Positions 17,476-25,874 of a stretch of DNA of 64,000 bases are shown in pieces; position 1 is the stretch's first letter, and every line of letters starts with the position of its first letter. The translations under genes were made by a program, and so were the position numbers. Source of the DNA: Betaproteobacteria bacterium (GTDB lineage Bacteria; Pseudomonadota; Gammaproteobacteria; Burkholderiales; Casimicrobiaceae); contig JADJWJ010000001.1 of NCBI GenBank assembly GCA_016716425.1, forward strand, positions 245,001-309,000. The letters run 5' to 3'. The notes under the pieces were generated by a model. That model searched no databases. It was given only the letters and a program-made list of their open reading frames with translations, and was not told the DNA's origin.

Positions 17476-17504
17476 TTGACCGGTCCCGGCGCGCTGCCTA
17501 CCAT
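17476..17504 (+). promoter_or_regulatory. predicted sigma70 promoter for the sugar-acid operon
   Basis: TTGACC at 17476-17481 and TACCAT at 17499-17504, spaced 17 bases, lie about 140 bases before dgoK. The rest of the 328-base gap between moaE and dgoK (17317-17644) shows no gene. Confidence 0.4.
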
Positions 17505-17644
17505 CGGCGCTGATTCCGCGTGCGCCGTTTCCCCGGTGCGCCGGGTGCTACGGCGCGCGGCGTGCCTCCCGACGAGTCCTCCCGACAAGTTCCTCCTGCG
17601 ATGGGCGGTTGCCGCACTCATCACCGCGCCGGGCCGCAGCGCAC

Positions 17645-18595
17645 ATGACCGCGACCGCGCTCCTCGCCATCGACTGGGGCACGACGACCGCGCGCGCGTA
17701 TCGCGTCGACGCGGCCGGCGGCGTGCTCGCGTCGCGCGAGGCGCCGCTCGGCATCCAGCGCGTGCGCGACGGTGACTTCGCCGGCGCGCTCGCGCAGCTG
17801 CTCGGCGATTGGCAGGACGACCCGGCGCCGCGCATCGCGTGCGGCATGATCGGCAGCCGCCAGGGCTGGGTCGAGGCGCCGTACGTCGCGTGTCCGGCGC
17901 AACTGCCGGACCTGGCCGGCGGCATCGTGCGCGTGGCCGAGGCGCGGCTGGCCATCGTCCCCGGCGTGCGCACGCGCGACGCGTACGACGTCCCCGACGT
18001 GATGCGCGGCGAGGAGACGCAACTCGCCGGCGTCGTGCGCGCGCGCGACGAGCGCGTGCTGTGCGCGCTGCCCGGCACGCACGCCAAGTGGGCCTGCGTG
18101 GACCACGGCCGCCTCGTCGACTTCGTCACGTTCATGACGGGCGAGATGTGGGACGTGCTGCTGCAGCACAGCATCCTCGGGCGCCTCGTCGTGCCCGGAC
18201 CGGAAGGCAGCGTACCCGGACCCGCGTTCGCGCGCGGCGTCGCGCGCGGCCTCGGGCCCGGCAACATCGCGCACGACGCGTTCGGCGCCCGCACGCTCGC
18301 GCTGATGGGCGAGCTCGAGGGGCACGCGATCGCGGACTGGCTGTCCGGCGTGATGATCGGCCGCGAGGTCCGCAACGCGCGCACGTGGGCGCAGCGGCAC
18401 GGCTACGACGGCTCGCGCGTGCGGCTGGTCGGTGCCGACGCGCTGGTCGCGCGCTACGCGGCGACGCTGGCGCAGGCCGACGTCGCGGTCGACCGGGCGG
18501 ATGCGCATGCCGCCGCGTTCGGCCTGTGGCGGATTGCGGTGGTCGCCGGCCTCGTGCGCACGCAGCCATCACCGCGAAGGACCCGCGCCGCATGA
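17645..18595 (+). CDS. dgoK: 2-dehydro-3-deoxygalactonokinase
   Basis: 316 residues. N-terminal LLAIDWGTTTARAYRVD is the phosphate-loop region of the DgoK family (sugar-kinase/Hsp70 fold); further family segments are ACGMIGSRQGWVEAPYV, LCALPGTHAKWACVDHG and FMTGEMWDVLLQHSILG. It phosphorylates 2-keto-3-deoxy-galactonate to the 6-phosphate consumed by DgoA. The ATG at 17645 has no good Shine-Dalgarno; a TTG at 17609 in frame is the alternative. Its stop overlaps the dgoA ATG. Confidence 0.92.
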   Translation: MTATALLAIDWGTTTARAYRVDAAGGVLASREAPLGIQRVRDGDFAGALAQLLGDWQDDPAPRIACGMIGSRQGWVEAPYVACPAQLPDLAGGIVRVAEARLAIVPGVRTRDAYDVPDVMRGEETQLAGVVRARDERVLCALPGTHAKWACVDHGRLVDFVTFMTGEMWDVLLQHSILGRLVVPGPEGSVPGPAFARGVARGLGPGNIAHDAFGARTLALMGELEGHAIADWLSGVMIGREVRNARTWAQRHGYDGSRVRLVGADALVARYAATLAQADVAVDRADAHAAAFGLWRIAVVAGLVRTQPSPRRTRAA

Positions 18596-19224
18596 CCTCG
18601 CTCGCTTCGTATCTGGACCCGCTGCCGCTGATCGCGGTGCTGCGCGGCATCACGCCGGAGGAGATTCCCGGCGTGGCAGACGCGCTGGCCGGCGCCGGGT
18701 TTCGCGTGCTGGAAGTGCCGCTCAACTCGCCACGGGCGTTCGCTTCGATCCGGCTGCTCGCGGACGGCTGGGGCACGCGCTGCCTCGTCGGCGCGGGCAC
18801 GGTCATCGAGGTCGACGACGTCGCGCGCGTGCAGGACGCCGGCGGCCGCGTGATCGTGATGCCGCACGCGGACGCCGCGGTCGTGCGCGCGGCGAAGGCG
18901 CGGCAAATGCTGTGCGTGCCGGGGGTCGCCACACCCACCGAGGCCTTCGCGGCGCTCGCGGCCGGCGCCGACGGCCTCAAGATGTTTCCGGCGGAAGCGT
19001 TGCCGCCGGCTGCGCTGCGCGCGTGGCGCGCCGTGTTGCCGCCGGCCACGCTCGTGTTCGCCGTCGGCGGCATGAAGCCGGACAATCTGCGGCCGTACTG
19101 GGAGGCCGGCGCGTCCGGCTTCGGCACCGGCTCGAATCTCTACCGGCCCGGCACGGCGCCCGCAGCCGTCCGCGAGGTGGCCGGTGCGTACGCGGCCGCG
19201 GTGCGCGCGCTGCCGGCGCGCTGA
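18592..19224 (+). CDS. dgoA: 2-dehydro-3-deoxy-6-phosphogalactonate aldolase
   Basis: 210 residues, a class I KDPG/KDPGal aldolase TIM barrel. PLIAVLRGITPEE with the active-site Glu/Arg region, GAGTVIEVDDV, VPGVATPTEA, and the Schiff-base Lys in GADGLKMFPAEAL are all visible. It splits KDPGal to pyruvate and glyceraldehyde 3-phosphate. ATG at 18592 overlaps the dgoK stop, so kinase and aldolase are coupled, as expected for a De Ley-Doudoroff-type pathway. The next gene (a DUF3011 protein) begins 24 bases later. Confidence 0.94.
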   Translation: MTSLASYLDPLPLIAVLRGITPEEIPGVADALAGAGFRVLEVPLNSPRAFASIRLLADGWGTRCLVGAGTVIEVDDVARVQDAGGRVIVMPHADAAVVRAAKARQMLCVPGVATPTEAFAALAAGADGLKMFPAEALPPAALRAWRAVLPPATLVFAVGGMKPDNLRPYWEAGASGFGTGSNLYRPGTAPAAVREVAGAYAAAVRALPAR

Positions 19225-19248
19225 AGCACGCGACGAAGGAGAGTGGCA

Positions 19249-20118
19249 ATGAGGCGACGGATCGTGGCAGTGCTGCTGGGACTGGCAGGTGCGGTCGCGG
19301 CAGCCCCGGAGGCGGCGGCCGGTACGGGCTTCCTGACCTGCGAGAGCATCTCGTACCGCCACAACTACTGCAGTGCGAATACGCAGGGCCGCGTGATCAT
19401 GGTGCGCGAGATGTCCACCGGCAACCTGTGCCAGCAGGGGCGGGGATGGGGTTACGACAACAACGGCATCTGGGTCGACCGCGGCTGCCGCGCGCAGTTC
19501 AGCTACGGCCGCGACGACGGCGGCAGCTGGGGCCGCGCCGGGACGCTGGTGTGCGAGAGCATCTCGTACCGCTACCGCTACTGCAACGCCGACACGCAGG
19601 GGCGCGTGAGCCTCGCGCGCGAGCTGTCGACCGGCAATCTCTGCCGGCAGGGTACGGGCTGGGGGTACGACAACGGCGGGATCTGGGTCGACCGCGGCTG
19701 CCGCGGCGAATTCCGCTACGGCCGCGATAGCGGCGGCCGCAACGACGCCGCGATCGCCGCGGGCGTGCTCGGCGCGCTCGCGGTGGCCGCGATTGCGTCG
19801 TCGCAGAGCGGCGCGCAAACGGCGCCTGCGCCGCCGCCACCCCCGCCCCCGGCGGGGCCCGTGCCGCCGGCGTGGGCGATCGGTTCGTATCACGCGTACG
19901 ACCCCGACTCCGGCGACATCGTCCAGCTCGTCGTCGACGGCGGCGGACGGGTGTACCTGCGCAACGAGGTGGGCGCCGTGGTGAGCCAGGGCGACCTGCG
20001 CGACGGCATGATCTGGTGGGGCAACGGCAAGCGCTCGTGGCTCGCCCGCGAGGGGCCCGGCGTGCTCGTCGGCGACGTCGACACTGGCAAGCACTTCTAC
20101 TTCCGGCGCAACACGTGA
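19249..20118 (+). CDS. secreted protein with two DUF3011 repeats
   Basis: 289 residues. Signal peptide (about 1-24) then two near-identical repeats of about 70 residues, each starting with a CESISYR segment and ending with IWVDRGCR and an FxYGRD motif; each holds four Cys that could form two disulfides. A hydrophobic Ala/Gly segment (about 166-185), a Pro-rich linker (about 192-206) and a C-terminal domain of about 80 residues follow (YHAYDPDSGDIVQLVVDGGG, HFYFRRN). DUF3011 has no known function; the repeats look lectin- or lysozyme-inhibitor-like but this is a guess. AAGGAGAG precedes the ATG at 19249, and the stop overlaps the GTG of the sugar kinase, which places it firmly in this operon. 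Confidence 0.8.
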   Translation: MRRRIVAVLLGLAGAVAAAPEAAAGTGFLTCESISYRHNYCSANTQGRVIMVREMSTGNLCQQGRGWGYDNNGIWVDRGCRAQFSYGRDDGGSWGRAGTLVCESISYRYRYCNADTQGRVSLARELSTGNLCRQGTGWGYDNGGIWVDRGCRGEFRYGRDSGGRNDAAIAAGVLGALAVAAIASSQSGAQTAPAPPPPPPPAGPVPPAWAIGSYHAYDPDSGDIVQLVVDGGGRVYLRNEVGAVVSQGDLRDGMIWWGNGKRSWLAREGPGVLVGDVDTGKHFYFRRNT

Positions 20119-21044
20119 CCGACATCGTCGCGCTCGGCGAGCCGCTGATCGAGTTCAACCAGGCCCGGTCGGCCGACCCGCACGCCTACCTTCAGGGGTT
20201 CGGCGGCGACACGTCCAACATGGCGATCGCCGCGGCGCGGCTCGGCGCGCGCGTCGGCTACGTGACGCGCGTCGGCGCCGATCGCTTCGGGCGGATGTTC
20301 GTCGACCTCTGGAAGAGCGAAGGCGTCGCGATCGACGGCGTGGCGTTCGACGCGGAGGCGCCGACCGGCGTCTACTTCGTCGCGCACGGTGAGCGCGGTC
20401 ACGAGTTCTCGTACCTGCGCGCCGGATCCGCCGCGTCCCGCATGCGTCCCGACACGCTGCCGCTGCCCGTGCTGCGCGCGGCGCGCCTGCTGCACGCGTC
20501 GGGCATCAGCCAGGCGATCTCGGCGTCGGCGTGCGACGCGGTGTTCGCCGCGTTCGACGTCGCGCACGAGGCCGGCGCGCTCGTCACCTACGACCCCAAC
20601 GTGCGCGTGAAGCTGTGGCCGCTGCCGCGCGCGCGCGCCATCGTGCTGGCATCGCTGGCGCGCTGCCACTGGTGCCTGCCGAGCCAGGACGATGCCGACG
20701 TGCTGTTTCCGGGGGCGGCGGCCGACGCGGTCGTCGACGCGATCCACCGCGCCGGCGCGCGCGGCGTCGTGCTGAAGCAGGGGCGCGACGGCTGCATCGT
20801 GTCCGACGGCGTGCGCCGCGAGCGCATCGCCGCGCATCGCGTGGCGAGCGTCGATGCCACCGGCGCCGGCGACTGCTTCGACGGTGCGTTCGCGGCACGC
20901 CTCGTCGCCGGCGACGACCCGTTCGCCGCCGCCCGTTTCGCGAACGCGGCGGCGGCGCTCGCCACGATGGGCTACGGCGCGGTCGCGCCGCTGCCGCGCG
21001 CGGCGGACGTGGCGGTGCTGGCAGGCCTGGAGGCGAGGGCGTGA
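20115..21044 (+). CDS. kdgK: PfkB-family sugar kinase, probable 2-keto-3-deoxygluconate kinase
   Basis: 309 residues, ribokinase fold. Start region IVALGEPLIEFNQ, substrate motif FGGDTSNMAIAAARLG, and the PfkB C-terminal signature DATGAGDCFDGAF with the catalytic Asp are intact. GGDTSN and SYLRAGSAASRM resemble KDG kinases more than ribokinases or fructokinases. GTG at 20115 overlaps the stop of the DUF3011 gene. With DgoK and DgoA upstream, the operon holds two different KDG/KDGal-type kinases, so the exact substrate split is unresolved. Confidence 0.85.
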   Translation: MTDIVALGEPLIEFNQARSADPHAYLQGFGGDTSNMAIAAARLGARVGYVTRVGADRFGRMFVDLWKSEGVAIDGVAFDAEAPTGVYFVAHGERGHEFSYLRAGSAASRMRPDTLPLPVLRAARLLHASGISQAISASACDAVFAAFDVAHEAGALVTYDPNVRVKLWPLPRARAIVLASLARCHWCLPSQDDADVLFPGAAADAVVDAIHRAGARGVVLKQGRDGCIVSDGVRRERIAAHRVASVDATGAGDCFDGAFAARLVAGDDPFAAARFANAAAALATMGYGAVAPLPRAADVAVLAGLEARA

Positions 21045-21120
21045 GCCCGATTCGCTCGACGGGCCGCCCCGAGGGCCGGGGTGTCCCATGAGCCACAGCG
21101 CGCAGCGCGAAGGTACCCCG

Positions 21121-21867
21121 ATGTGCGACGCGACGTTTCATCCTGATCTGTTCGCCGGCAAGGTGGCGCTGGTCGTCGGCGGCACCACCGGCATCGGTGC
21201 CGCGATCGCCGACGCGTTCGCAGGGCTGGGCGCCGTGGTGACCGTGACCGGTGCCACGCCGGCCGAGTGCGCGGCGGCGCGCGCGGCGCCTGCGTTCCGC
21301 TGCCGCGACGCGGTGGCGCTCGACGTGCGCGACGCCAAGGCGGCGGCCCAGCTGGTCGACGACCTGCCGCGCCTCGACGTCCTCGTCAACTGCGCCGGAG
21401 TGATCCGCCGCGGCCACGAGCACATCACGGCGGTGTTCGAGGACGTGCTCGCGATCAACCTGACCGGAACGATGCGCTGCTGCACGCTTGCGCGCCCCAA
21501 GCTCAAGGCGTCCGGCGGCGCCATCGTCAACACGGCGTCGGTGCTGTCGTTTTTCGGTGGCGCGCTCGTGCCCGGCTACGCGGCGAGCAAGGGCGGCGTG
21601 GCGCAGCTCACGAAGTCGCTGGCGATCGCCTACGCTGCCGACGGCATCCGGGTCAACGCGATCGCACCCGGCTGGGTCGCGACGCCGCTCACGAACGAAC
21701 TGCGCGAGGACGCCCAGCGCAGCGCGGCGATCCTCGCGCGCACGCCGCTCGGGCGATGGGCGGAGCCCGCCGACATCGCCGGCGCCGCCGTGTTCCTGTG
21801 CTCGCCGGCGGCGCGGTTCGTCACCGGGGCCGTGCTTGCGGTCGACGGCGGCTACATGATCACCTGA
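21121..21867 (+). CDS. SDR-family oxidoreductase, probable sugar or sugar-acid dehydrogenase
   Basis: 248 residues, classical short-chain dehydrogenase. Nucleotide motif VVGGTTGIGAAIA (about 17-29), NCAGV, catalytic Ser region (IVNTASVLS), YAASKGG with Tyr and Lys, and the C-terminal VDGGYM. The acidic residue usually found after beta-2 is not obvious, so NAD versus NADP preference is open. The second ATG at 21121, which follows GCGAAGG, is preferred over ATG 21088. The substrate is inferred only from the neighbouring sugar-acid kinases and aldolase. Confidence 0.85.
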   Translation: MCDATFHPDLFAGKVALVVGGTTGIGAAIADAFAGLGAVVTVTGATPAECAAARAAPAFRCRDAVALDVRDAKAAAQLVDDLPRLDVLVNCAGVIRRGHEHITAVFEDVLAINLTGTMRCCTLARPKLKASGGAIVNTASVLSFFGGALVPGYAASKGGVAQLTKSLAIAYAADGIRVNAIAPGWVATPLTNELREDAQRSAAILARTPLGRWAEPADIAGAAVFLCSPAARFVTGAVLAVDGGYMIT

Positions 21868-21899
21868 TTGCGAGCGGCTCACTCGAACGGAGGTGGCGC

Positions 21900-22142
21900 A
21901 TGCCCATAGGCACCGCAGTACGGCTGCTGAAGAAGGGCGAGTGGCAGAAGGCGCACGCGATCGTGCAGGAGGATGCGTCCGAGCTGGGCTGCTGGGCGCA
22001 CGGCATCGTGCACATGCTCGAAGGCGACTACGGCAACGCCCGCTACTGGTACCGCAAGGCGCACCGGATGTTTCCCATGGAGGTCGACGCGAAGGCGGAG
22101 ATCGCCGCGCTCGCCACCGCCATCAAGGAGTCGTCGCATTGA
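21900..22142 (+). CDS. 80-residue conserved-type protein with TPR-like helix pair
   Basis: 80 residues, a single TPR-like helical hairpin: LLKKGEWQKAHAIVQED then HGIVHMLEGDYGNARYWYRK. Trp and Tyr are unusually frequent. The strong site GGAGGTGG lies just before the ATG at 21900. The stop overlaps a TTG start of the cupin gene, so the two are probably translated together. Its role is unknown; its size suggests a small partner or adaptor protein. Confidence 0.75.
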   Translation: MPIGTAVRLLKKGEWQKAHAIVQEDASELGCWAHGIVHMLEGDYGNARYWYRKAHRMFPMEVDAKAEIAALATAIKESSH

Positions 22143-22633
22143 GTGCCTCGCCGATCGCCGCCACCACCGGAATCCAGCCCGAGATCGCCGTCGCGGCGAT
22201 TCCGTCCGACGAGCGCGTGTGGGTGCCGCAGGCGACCGACGTCTGGTTCCGGCCGCTGCTGCTCAACACGGTCACCGGTGGCTGGTGCAACCTGCTGCGG
22301 GTGCGCAAGAGCGGCGTGCTGTCGCGCCACCGGCATCCGATGGTCGTCGTCGGCTACGTGATCAGGGGGCGTTGGCGCTACCTCGAGCACGACTGGATCG
22401 CGGAGGAAGGCAGCTTCGTGTACGAGCCGCCCGGCGAGGTCCACACGCTGACGGTGCCGGAGGACTGCCCGGAGATGATCACGTTCTTCAACATCAGCGG
22501 CGCGATGATCTACCTGGACGAGCACGGTCGGCAGAACGGCTACGAGGACGTGTGGACGAAGATCGACATGTGCCGCGCGCACTACGCCGCGTGCGGACTC
22601 GGCGCGGCGTACGTCGACCAGTTCGTCCGGTGA
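22139..22633 (+). CDS. cupin protein, 2,4'-dihydroxyacetophenone dioxygenase family
   Basis: 164 residues from a TTG at 22139 (no in-frame ATG is available; the TTG overlaps the upstream stop as TTGA). Single-domain cupin: motif 1 HRHPMVVVGYVIRGRWRYLE gives His metal ligands, and motif 2 is EPPGEVHTLTVPEDC. Family members include a dioxygenase cleaving 2,4'-dihydroxyacetophenone, but most operon-borne homologues are unassigned and could be isomerases. The sugar-acid context makes aromatic cleavage doubtful. Confidence 0.75.
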   Translation: MSASPIAATTGIQPEIAVAAIPSDERVWVPQATDVWFRPLLLNTVTGGWCNLLRVRKSGVLSRHRHPMVVVGYVIRGRWRYLEHDWIAEEGSFVYEPPGEVHTLTVPEDCPEMITFFNISGAMIYLDEHGRQNGYEDVWTKIDMCRAHYAACGLGAAYVDQFVR

Positions 22634-22650
22634 CGCGCGTGGGGAAGTGT

Positions 22651-22690
22651 CGAGCCAGGCTCCATCGCCGGAAAACCGAGCCAGGCTCGA
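22651..22690. repeat. two direct copies of a short palindrome upstream of crcB
   Basis: CGAGCCAGGCTC at 22651-22662 and CGAGCCAGGCTCG at 22678-22690, each a near-perfect palindrome, 27 bases apart start to start. They could be operator half-pairs or alternative RNA hairpins. A fluoride-riboswitch signature is not seen. Confidence 0.5.
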
Positions 22691-22728
22691 TTGATCGCAG
22701 CGCCCGCCGGCTGCCGTAGAATCCCCGG

Positions 22729-23109
22729 ATGTTCGGCGAGTTCGCGGCGGTGGGTGCGGGCGCGGTCCTCGGCGCGTGGCTGCGCTGGGGCTTTTCCACG
22801 TGGCTCAACCCGCGCGTCGCGCACTTTCCGCTGGGCACGCTGGCGTCGAACCTCATCGGCGGCTACCTCGTCGGCTTCGCCGTCGCGTACTTCCTCGTTC
22901 GCCACGACCTGCCGCCGCACTGGCGGCTGTTCGTCATCACGGGCTTTCTGGGCGCGTTGACCACGTTCTCGACGTTTTCCGCCGAGGTGACCGAACTACT
23001 CGCGCAGGGCCAGTACGCGGCCGGCGTGCTGCTCGCAGCCACGCACCTGGCCGGCTCCCTGCTGCTGACGGCCGCGGGCTTCGCGACGTTCCGCGCGCTC
23101 GCCACCTGA
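22729..23109 (+). CDS. crcB: fluoride ion channel CrcB/Fluc
   Basis: 126 residues, four transmembrane helices, typical length. The family signature is clear: GAVLGAWLRWG, GTLASNLIGGYLVGF with the conserved Asn, and GFLGALTTFSTFSAEV with the Phe-rich pore segment. It acts as a dual-topology dimer exporting fluoride across the inner membrane. Upstream palindromes at 22651-22690 may regulate it. The quinone oxidoreductase gene follows after 25 bases. Confidence 0.94.
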   Translation: MFGEFAAVGAGAVLGAWLRWGFSTWLNPRVAHFPLGTLASNLIGGYLVGFAVAYFLVRHDLPPHWRLFVITGFLGALTTFSTFSAEVTELLAQGQYAAGVLLAATHLAGSLLLTAAGFATFRALAT

Positions 23110-23134
23110 ACTTCCACCTGCGAAGGAAACGACG

Positions 23135-24109
23135 ATGCCCCACGCCATCCGCATCCACAGCCCGGGCGGTCCCGAGGCCCTCGTGTACGACGAGGTCGCC
23201 GTCGGCGCGCCGGGCGCCGGGCAGGCGCGCGTCCGCCACACGGCGATCGGCGTCAACTACATCGACACCTACCATCGGAGCGGCCTGTACCCGCTGCCGT
23301 TGCCGGCCGGCATCGGCTCCGAGGCAGCCGGCGTGGTCGAGGCAGTGGGCTCGGGCGTGGACTGGGTGCGGCCCGGCGACCGCGTCGCCTACTGCGGCGG
23401 TCCGCCGGGTGCGTATTCGACCGAGCGCGTCATGCCGGCGGATCGGCTGGTCAAGGTCCCGGACGGCATCGACGACGTCACCGCGGCGACGCTGATGCTG
23501 AAGGGACTCACCGCCCAGTACCTGTTCCGGCAGACCTACCCGCTCAAGTCCGGCGAGACGATCCTGTTTCACGCCGCTGCCGGCGGTGTGGGTCTCATCG
23601 CGTGCCAGTGGGCGCGCGCGCTCGGCGTCACGATGATCGGCACGGTCGGCTCCGACGAGAAGGCCGCGCTGGCAAAGGCCAACGGCTGCGCGCACCCGAT
23701 CGTCTACACGCGCGAGGACTTCGTCGCGCGCACGAAGGAGTTGACCGGCGGCAAGGGCGTTCCGGTCGTCTACGACGGCGTGGGCAAGGACACGTTCCCG
23801 GCGTCGCTCGACTGCCTCGCGCCGCGCGGCCTCTTCGTCAGCTACGGCAACGCGTCGGGTCCGGTCCCGCCGTTCTCCATCATGCTGCTGGCGCAGAAGG
23901 GCTCGCTGTACGCGACGCGCCCGACGCTCGCCACGTTCACGACCGACCGCGCGAGCACGACGCGGATGGCCGACGAAGTGTTCGCGCTGGTGCAGGAGGG
24001 CAAGATCAGGATGGAGGCGCGCCAGCGGTTCGCGCTGAAGGACGCCGCCGCCGCGCACCGCGCGCTGGAATCGCGCGCGACGACCGGCGCGACGGTCCTC
24101 CTGCCCTGA
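23135..24109 (+). CDS. qor: NADPH:quinone oxidoreductase (zeta-crystallin-like)
   Basis: 324 residues, medium-chain dehydrogenase without zinc-binding Cys/His, as in Qor. GVNYIDTYHRSGLYPLPLP is the Qor signature near residue 45; HAAAGGVGLIACQWARALG is the NADPH-binding Rossmann motif; SYGNASGPVPPF is typical near residue 235. Cytosolic reductase of quinones. GAAGGAAA lies just before the ATG at 23135. The convergent nnr gene ends 60 bases downstream. Confidence 0.92.
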   Translation: MPHAIRIHSPGGPEALVYDEVAVGAPGAGQARVRHTAIGVNYIDTYHRSGLYPLPLPAGIGSEAAGVVEAVGSGVDWVRPGDRVAYCGGPPGAYSTERVMPADRLVKVPDGIDDVTAATLMLKGLTAQYLFRQTYPLKSGETILFHAAAGGVGLIACQWARALGVTMIGTVGSDEKAALAKANGCAHPIVYTREDFVARTKELTGGKGVPVVYDGVGKDTFPASLDCLAPRGLFVSYGNASGPVPPFSIMLLAQKGSLYATRPTLATFTTDRASTTRMADEVFALVQEGKIRMEARQRFALKDAAAAHRALESRATTGATVLLP

Positions 24110-24168
24110 GCCGGCGGCGCGAGTCGCCGGTCGCCGGTGCGCGCGCCGTGACGATGCCCGACTGAAGT

Positions 24169-25677
24169 TCAGTCCCGCGGAGCTGACCCTCGGCCCGACC
24201 CTTCGGTCGCGGCGTTGAGCAGCCGGCGCGCCGCGTCGGGAAGCTCCGACGCGGTGAGGCCGAGCGGGCCGATGCCCTGTGCGACCAGCGCATCGGCCGC
24301 GGCGCCGTGCACGCACACGGCCACGCGCAGCGCCGACTTCGCGTCGATGCGTTGTGCCAGCAGCGCACCGAGAATGCCTGCGAGCACGTCGCCGCTGCCG
24401 GCCGTCGCGAGCGCGGGGCCGCCGCTCGCGTTGACGTCCCACGTGCCGTCGGCGTGCGCGAGCACGCTGCCCAGCCCTTTGAGGACGACGCCCGCATGCA
24501 GGCGCTCCGCGATGGCGCGCGCCGCCGCGAGACGGTCGCCCTGGACGGTCGCGACGTCCGTCGCGAGCAGCCGCGCGGCTTCGCCAGGATGCGGCGTCGC
24601 GAGCGTCGGCGCGGCGCGCGTGCGCACCGCGGCCTGCAGCGTCGCGTCGCGCGCGATCAGGTTGAGCGCGTCGGCATCGAGTGCGACCGGCACCGCCGCC
24701 GCGAGCGCGCGGGCGAGCACCGCGCGCGCCGCGTCGCTGGTCGACAGCCCCGGTCCGACGACCAGTGCGTCCGGTTGCGCGTCGACGACGACGCCGGCGT
24801 GGCGCAACATCAGCTCCGGCATCGCGGGGTCGAACGCCGGCGGCTGCGCGGCGAGGAAGCCGAGCCAGGTCTTGCCCGCGCCGGCGCGCATCGCGGCGCG
24901 CCCCGCGAGCAGCAGGGCGCCGCCCATCCCCTCCGTACCGCCGATGATCCCCAGCGTCCCGAACGTGCCCTTGTTGACGTTGCGCTCGCGCCGCGCCAGC
25001 ACCGGGGGCAGCGACCCGGCGAGCGCCGGCCAGTCCAGCCGGTGGCCTTGCGCCTCGGCGCCCGCGTCCACGCCGAGCGCATGCACGCTCACGCGGCCGC
25101 ACAGGTCGGGTCCGTCGCCGGTGACCAGCCCGGGCTTCAGCGCGAGGAACGTCGCCGTGGCGCACGCGCGCACGCACGGCGCGTGCGCCTGCCCGGTGGC
25201 GGCGTCGAGGCCGGTGGGCACGTCGAGTGCCAGCACGGGCGCGCCGCTCGCGTTCGCCCACGCGACCTGCGCCGCATAGGGCGGTGCAACCGGCCGCGCG
25301 AGCCCGATGCCGAACAGCCCGTCGACGACCAACGCGGGCCGCACGCGCTCCGGCGCAGCCATCGTGGCGCCCCCGGCGGCCGCGTAGGCGCCGTACGCCG
25401 CGGCGGCGTCCGGCGGCAGGCGACCGGGATCGCCTGCGAACACCAACCGGACGTCGTGGAAGTCCGTACGCAGGAGGCGCGCGACGACGAACGCGTCGCC
25501 GCCGTTGTTGCCGGGACCCGCGAGCACGACGACCGGGCCGCCGCGGTCGCCCGCGAGCCCCCGGGCGACCGCGGCCGCGGCGGCGCCTGCCCGCTCCATC
25601 AGCGGCTCCCCGGCATGTCGCGCCTCGAGCGCGCGCAGCGCGGCGACATCGAGGATCGGCGACAGGCGGCTGGACAT
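24169..25677 (-). CDS. nnr: bifunctional NAD(P)H-hydrate epimerase / ADP-dependent dehydratase
   Basis: 502 residues, both domains present. N-terminal YjeF epimerase domain (about 10-215): VVVLAGPGNNGGDAFVVARLL and VDGLFGIGL. C-terminal ribokinase-like dehydratase domain (about 230-495): LGIIGGTEGMGGALLLAGRA, DALNLIAR, TLATPHPGEAARLL, and GSGDVLAGILGALLAQ with the catalytic Asp. It repairs hydrated NADH/NADPH. The ATG at 25677 lies only 7 bases after a TATAAT on the minus strand (25689-25684), so the transcript may be nearly leaderless or use another promoter. Confidence 0.94.
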   Translation of the reverse strand: MSSRLSPILDVAALRALEARHAGEPLMERAGAAAAAVARGLAGDRGGPVVVLAGPGNNGGDAFVVARLLRTDFHDVRLVFAGDPGRLPPDAAAAYGAYAAAGGATMAAPERVRPALVVDGLFGIGLARPVAPPYAAQVAWANASGAPVLALDVPTGLDAATGQAHAPCVRACATATFLALKPGLVTGDGPDLCGRVSVHALGVDAGAEAQGHRLDWPALAGSLPPVLARRERNVNKGTFGTLGIIGGTEGMGGALLLAGRAAMRAGAGKTWLGFLAAQPPAFDPAMPELMLRHAGVVVDAQPDALVVGPGLSTSDAARAVLARALAAAVPVALDADALNLIARDATLQAAVRTRAAPTLATPHPGEAARLLATDVATVQGDRLAAARAIAERLHAGVVLKGLGSVLAHADGTWDVNASGGPALATAGSGDVLAGILGALLAQRIDAKSALRVAVCVHGAAADALVAQGIGPLGLTASELPDAARRLLNAATEGSGRGSAPRD

Positions 25678-25683
25678 CCACCG

Positions 25684-25689
25684 ATTATA
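25684..25689 (-). promoter_or_regulatory. TATAAT hexamer just before nnr
   Basis: A perfect minus-strand -10 hexamer ending 7 bases from the nnr ATG. If used, transcription would begin at or about the start codon (leaderless mRNA). Confidence 0.35.
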
Positions 25690-25737
25690 GGGGTGCTCCC
25701 GTGCCGGCGCCTTCGCGGCGCCAGTGCTGGCCCCGCA

Positions 25738-25767
25738 TAGACAAACCCGCGAGTGCGCCGCTACACT
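25738..25767 (+). promoter_or_regulatory. predicted promoter of the glt operon
   Basis: TAGACA (25738-25743, five of six to consensus) and TACACT (25762-25767) spaced 18 bases, about 108 bases before gltI and divergent from nnr. Confidence 0.4.
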
Positions 25768-25874
25768 AGCCCGCGCAAGGCCGCCGCCCGGGGCAACGCG
25801 TCCCCGGCCCCGGCGCCCGCATCCCTCCCCACGCCCGCACGCGGCAGGTCCGCCGTGCCTCACCGGAGAACCCG

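Noticed and set aside
22634..22728. Fluoride riboswitch upstream of crcB
   Set aside because: The conserved GGNGAUGG start and pseudoknot bases are not found by eye.
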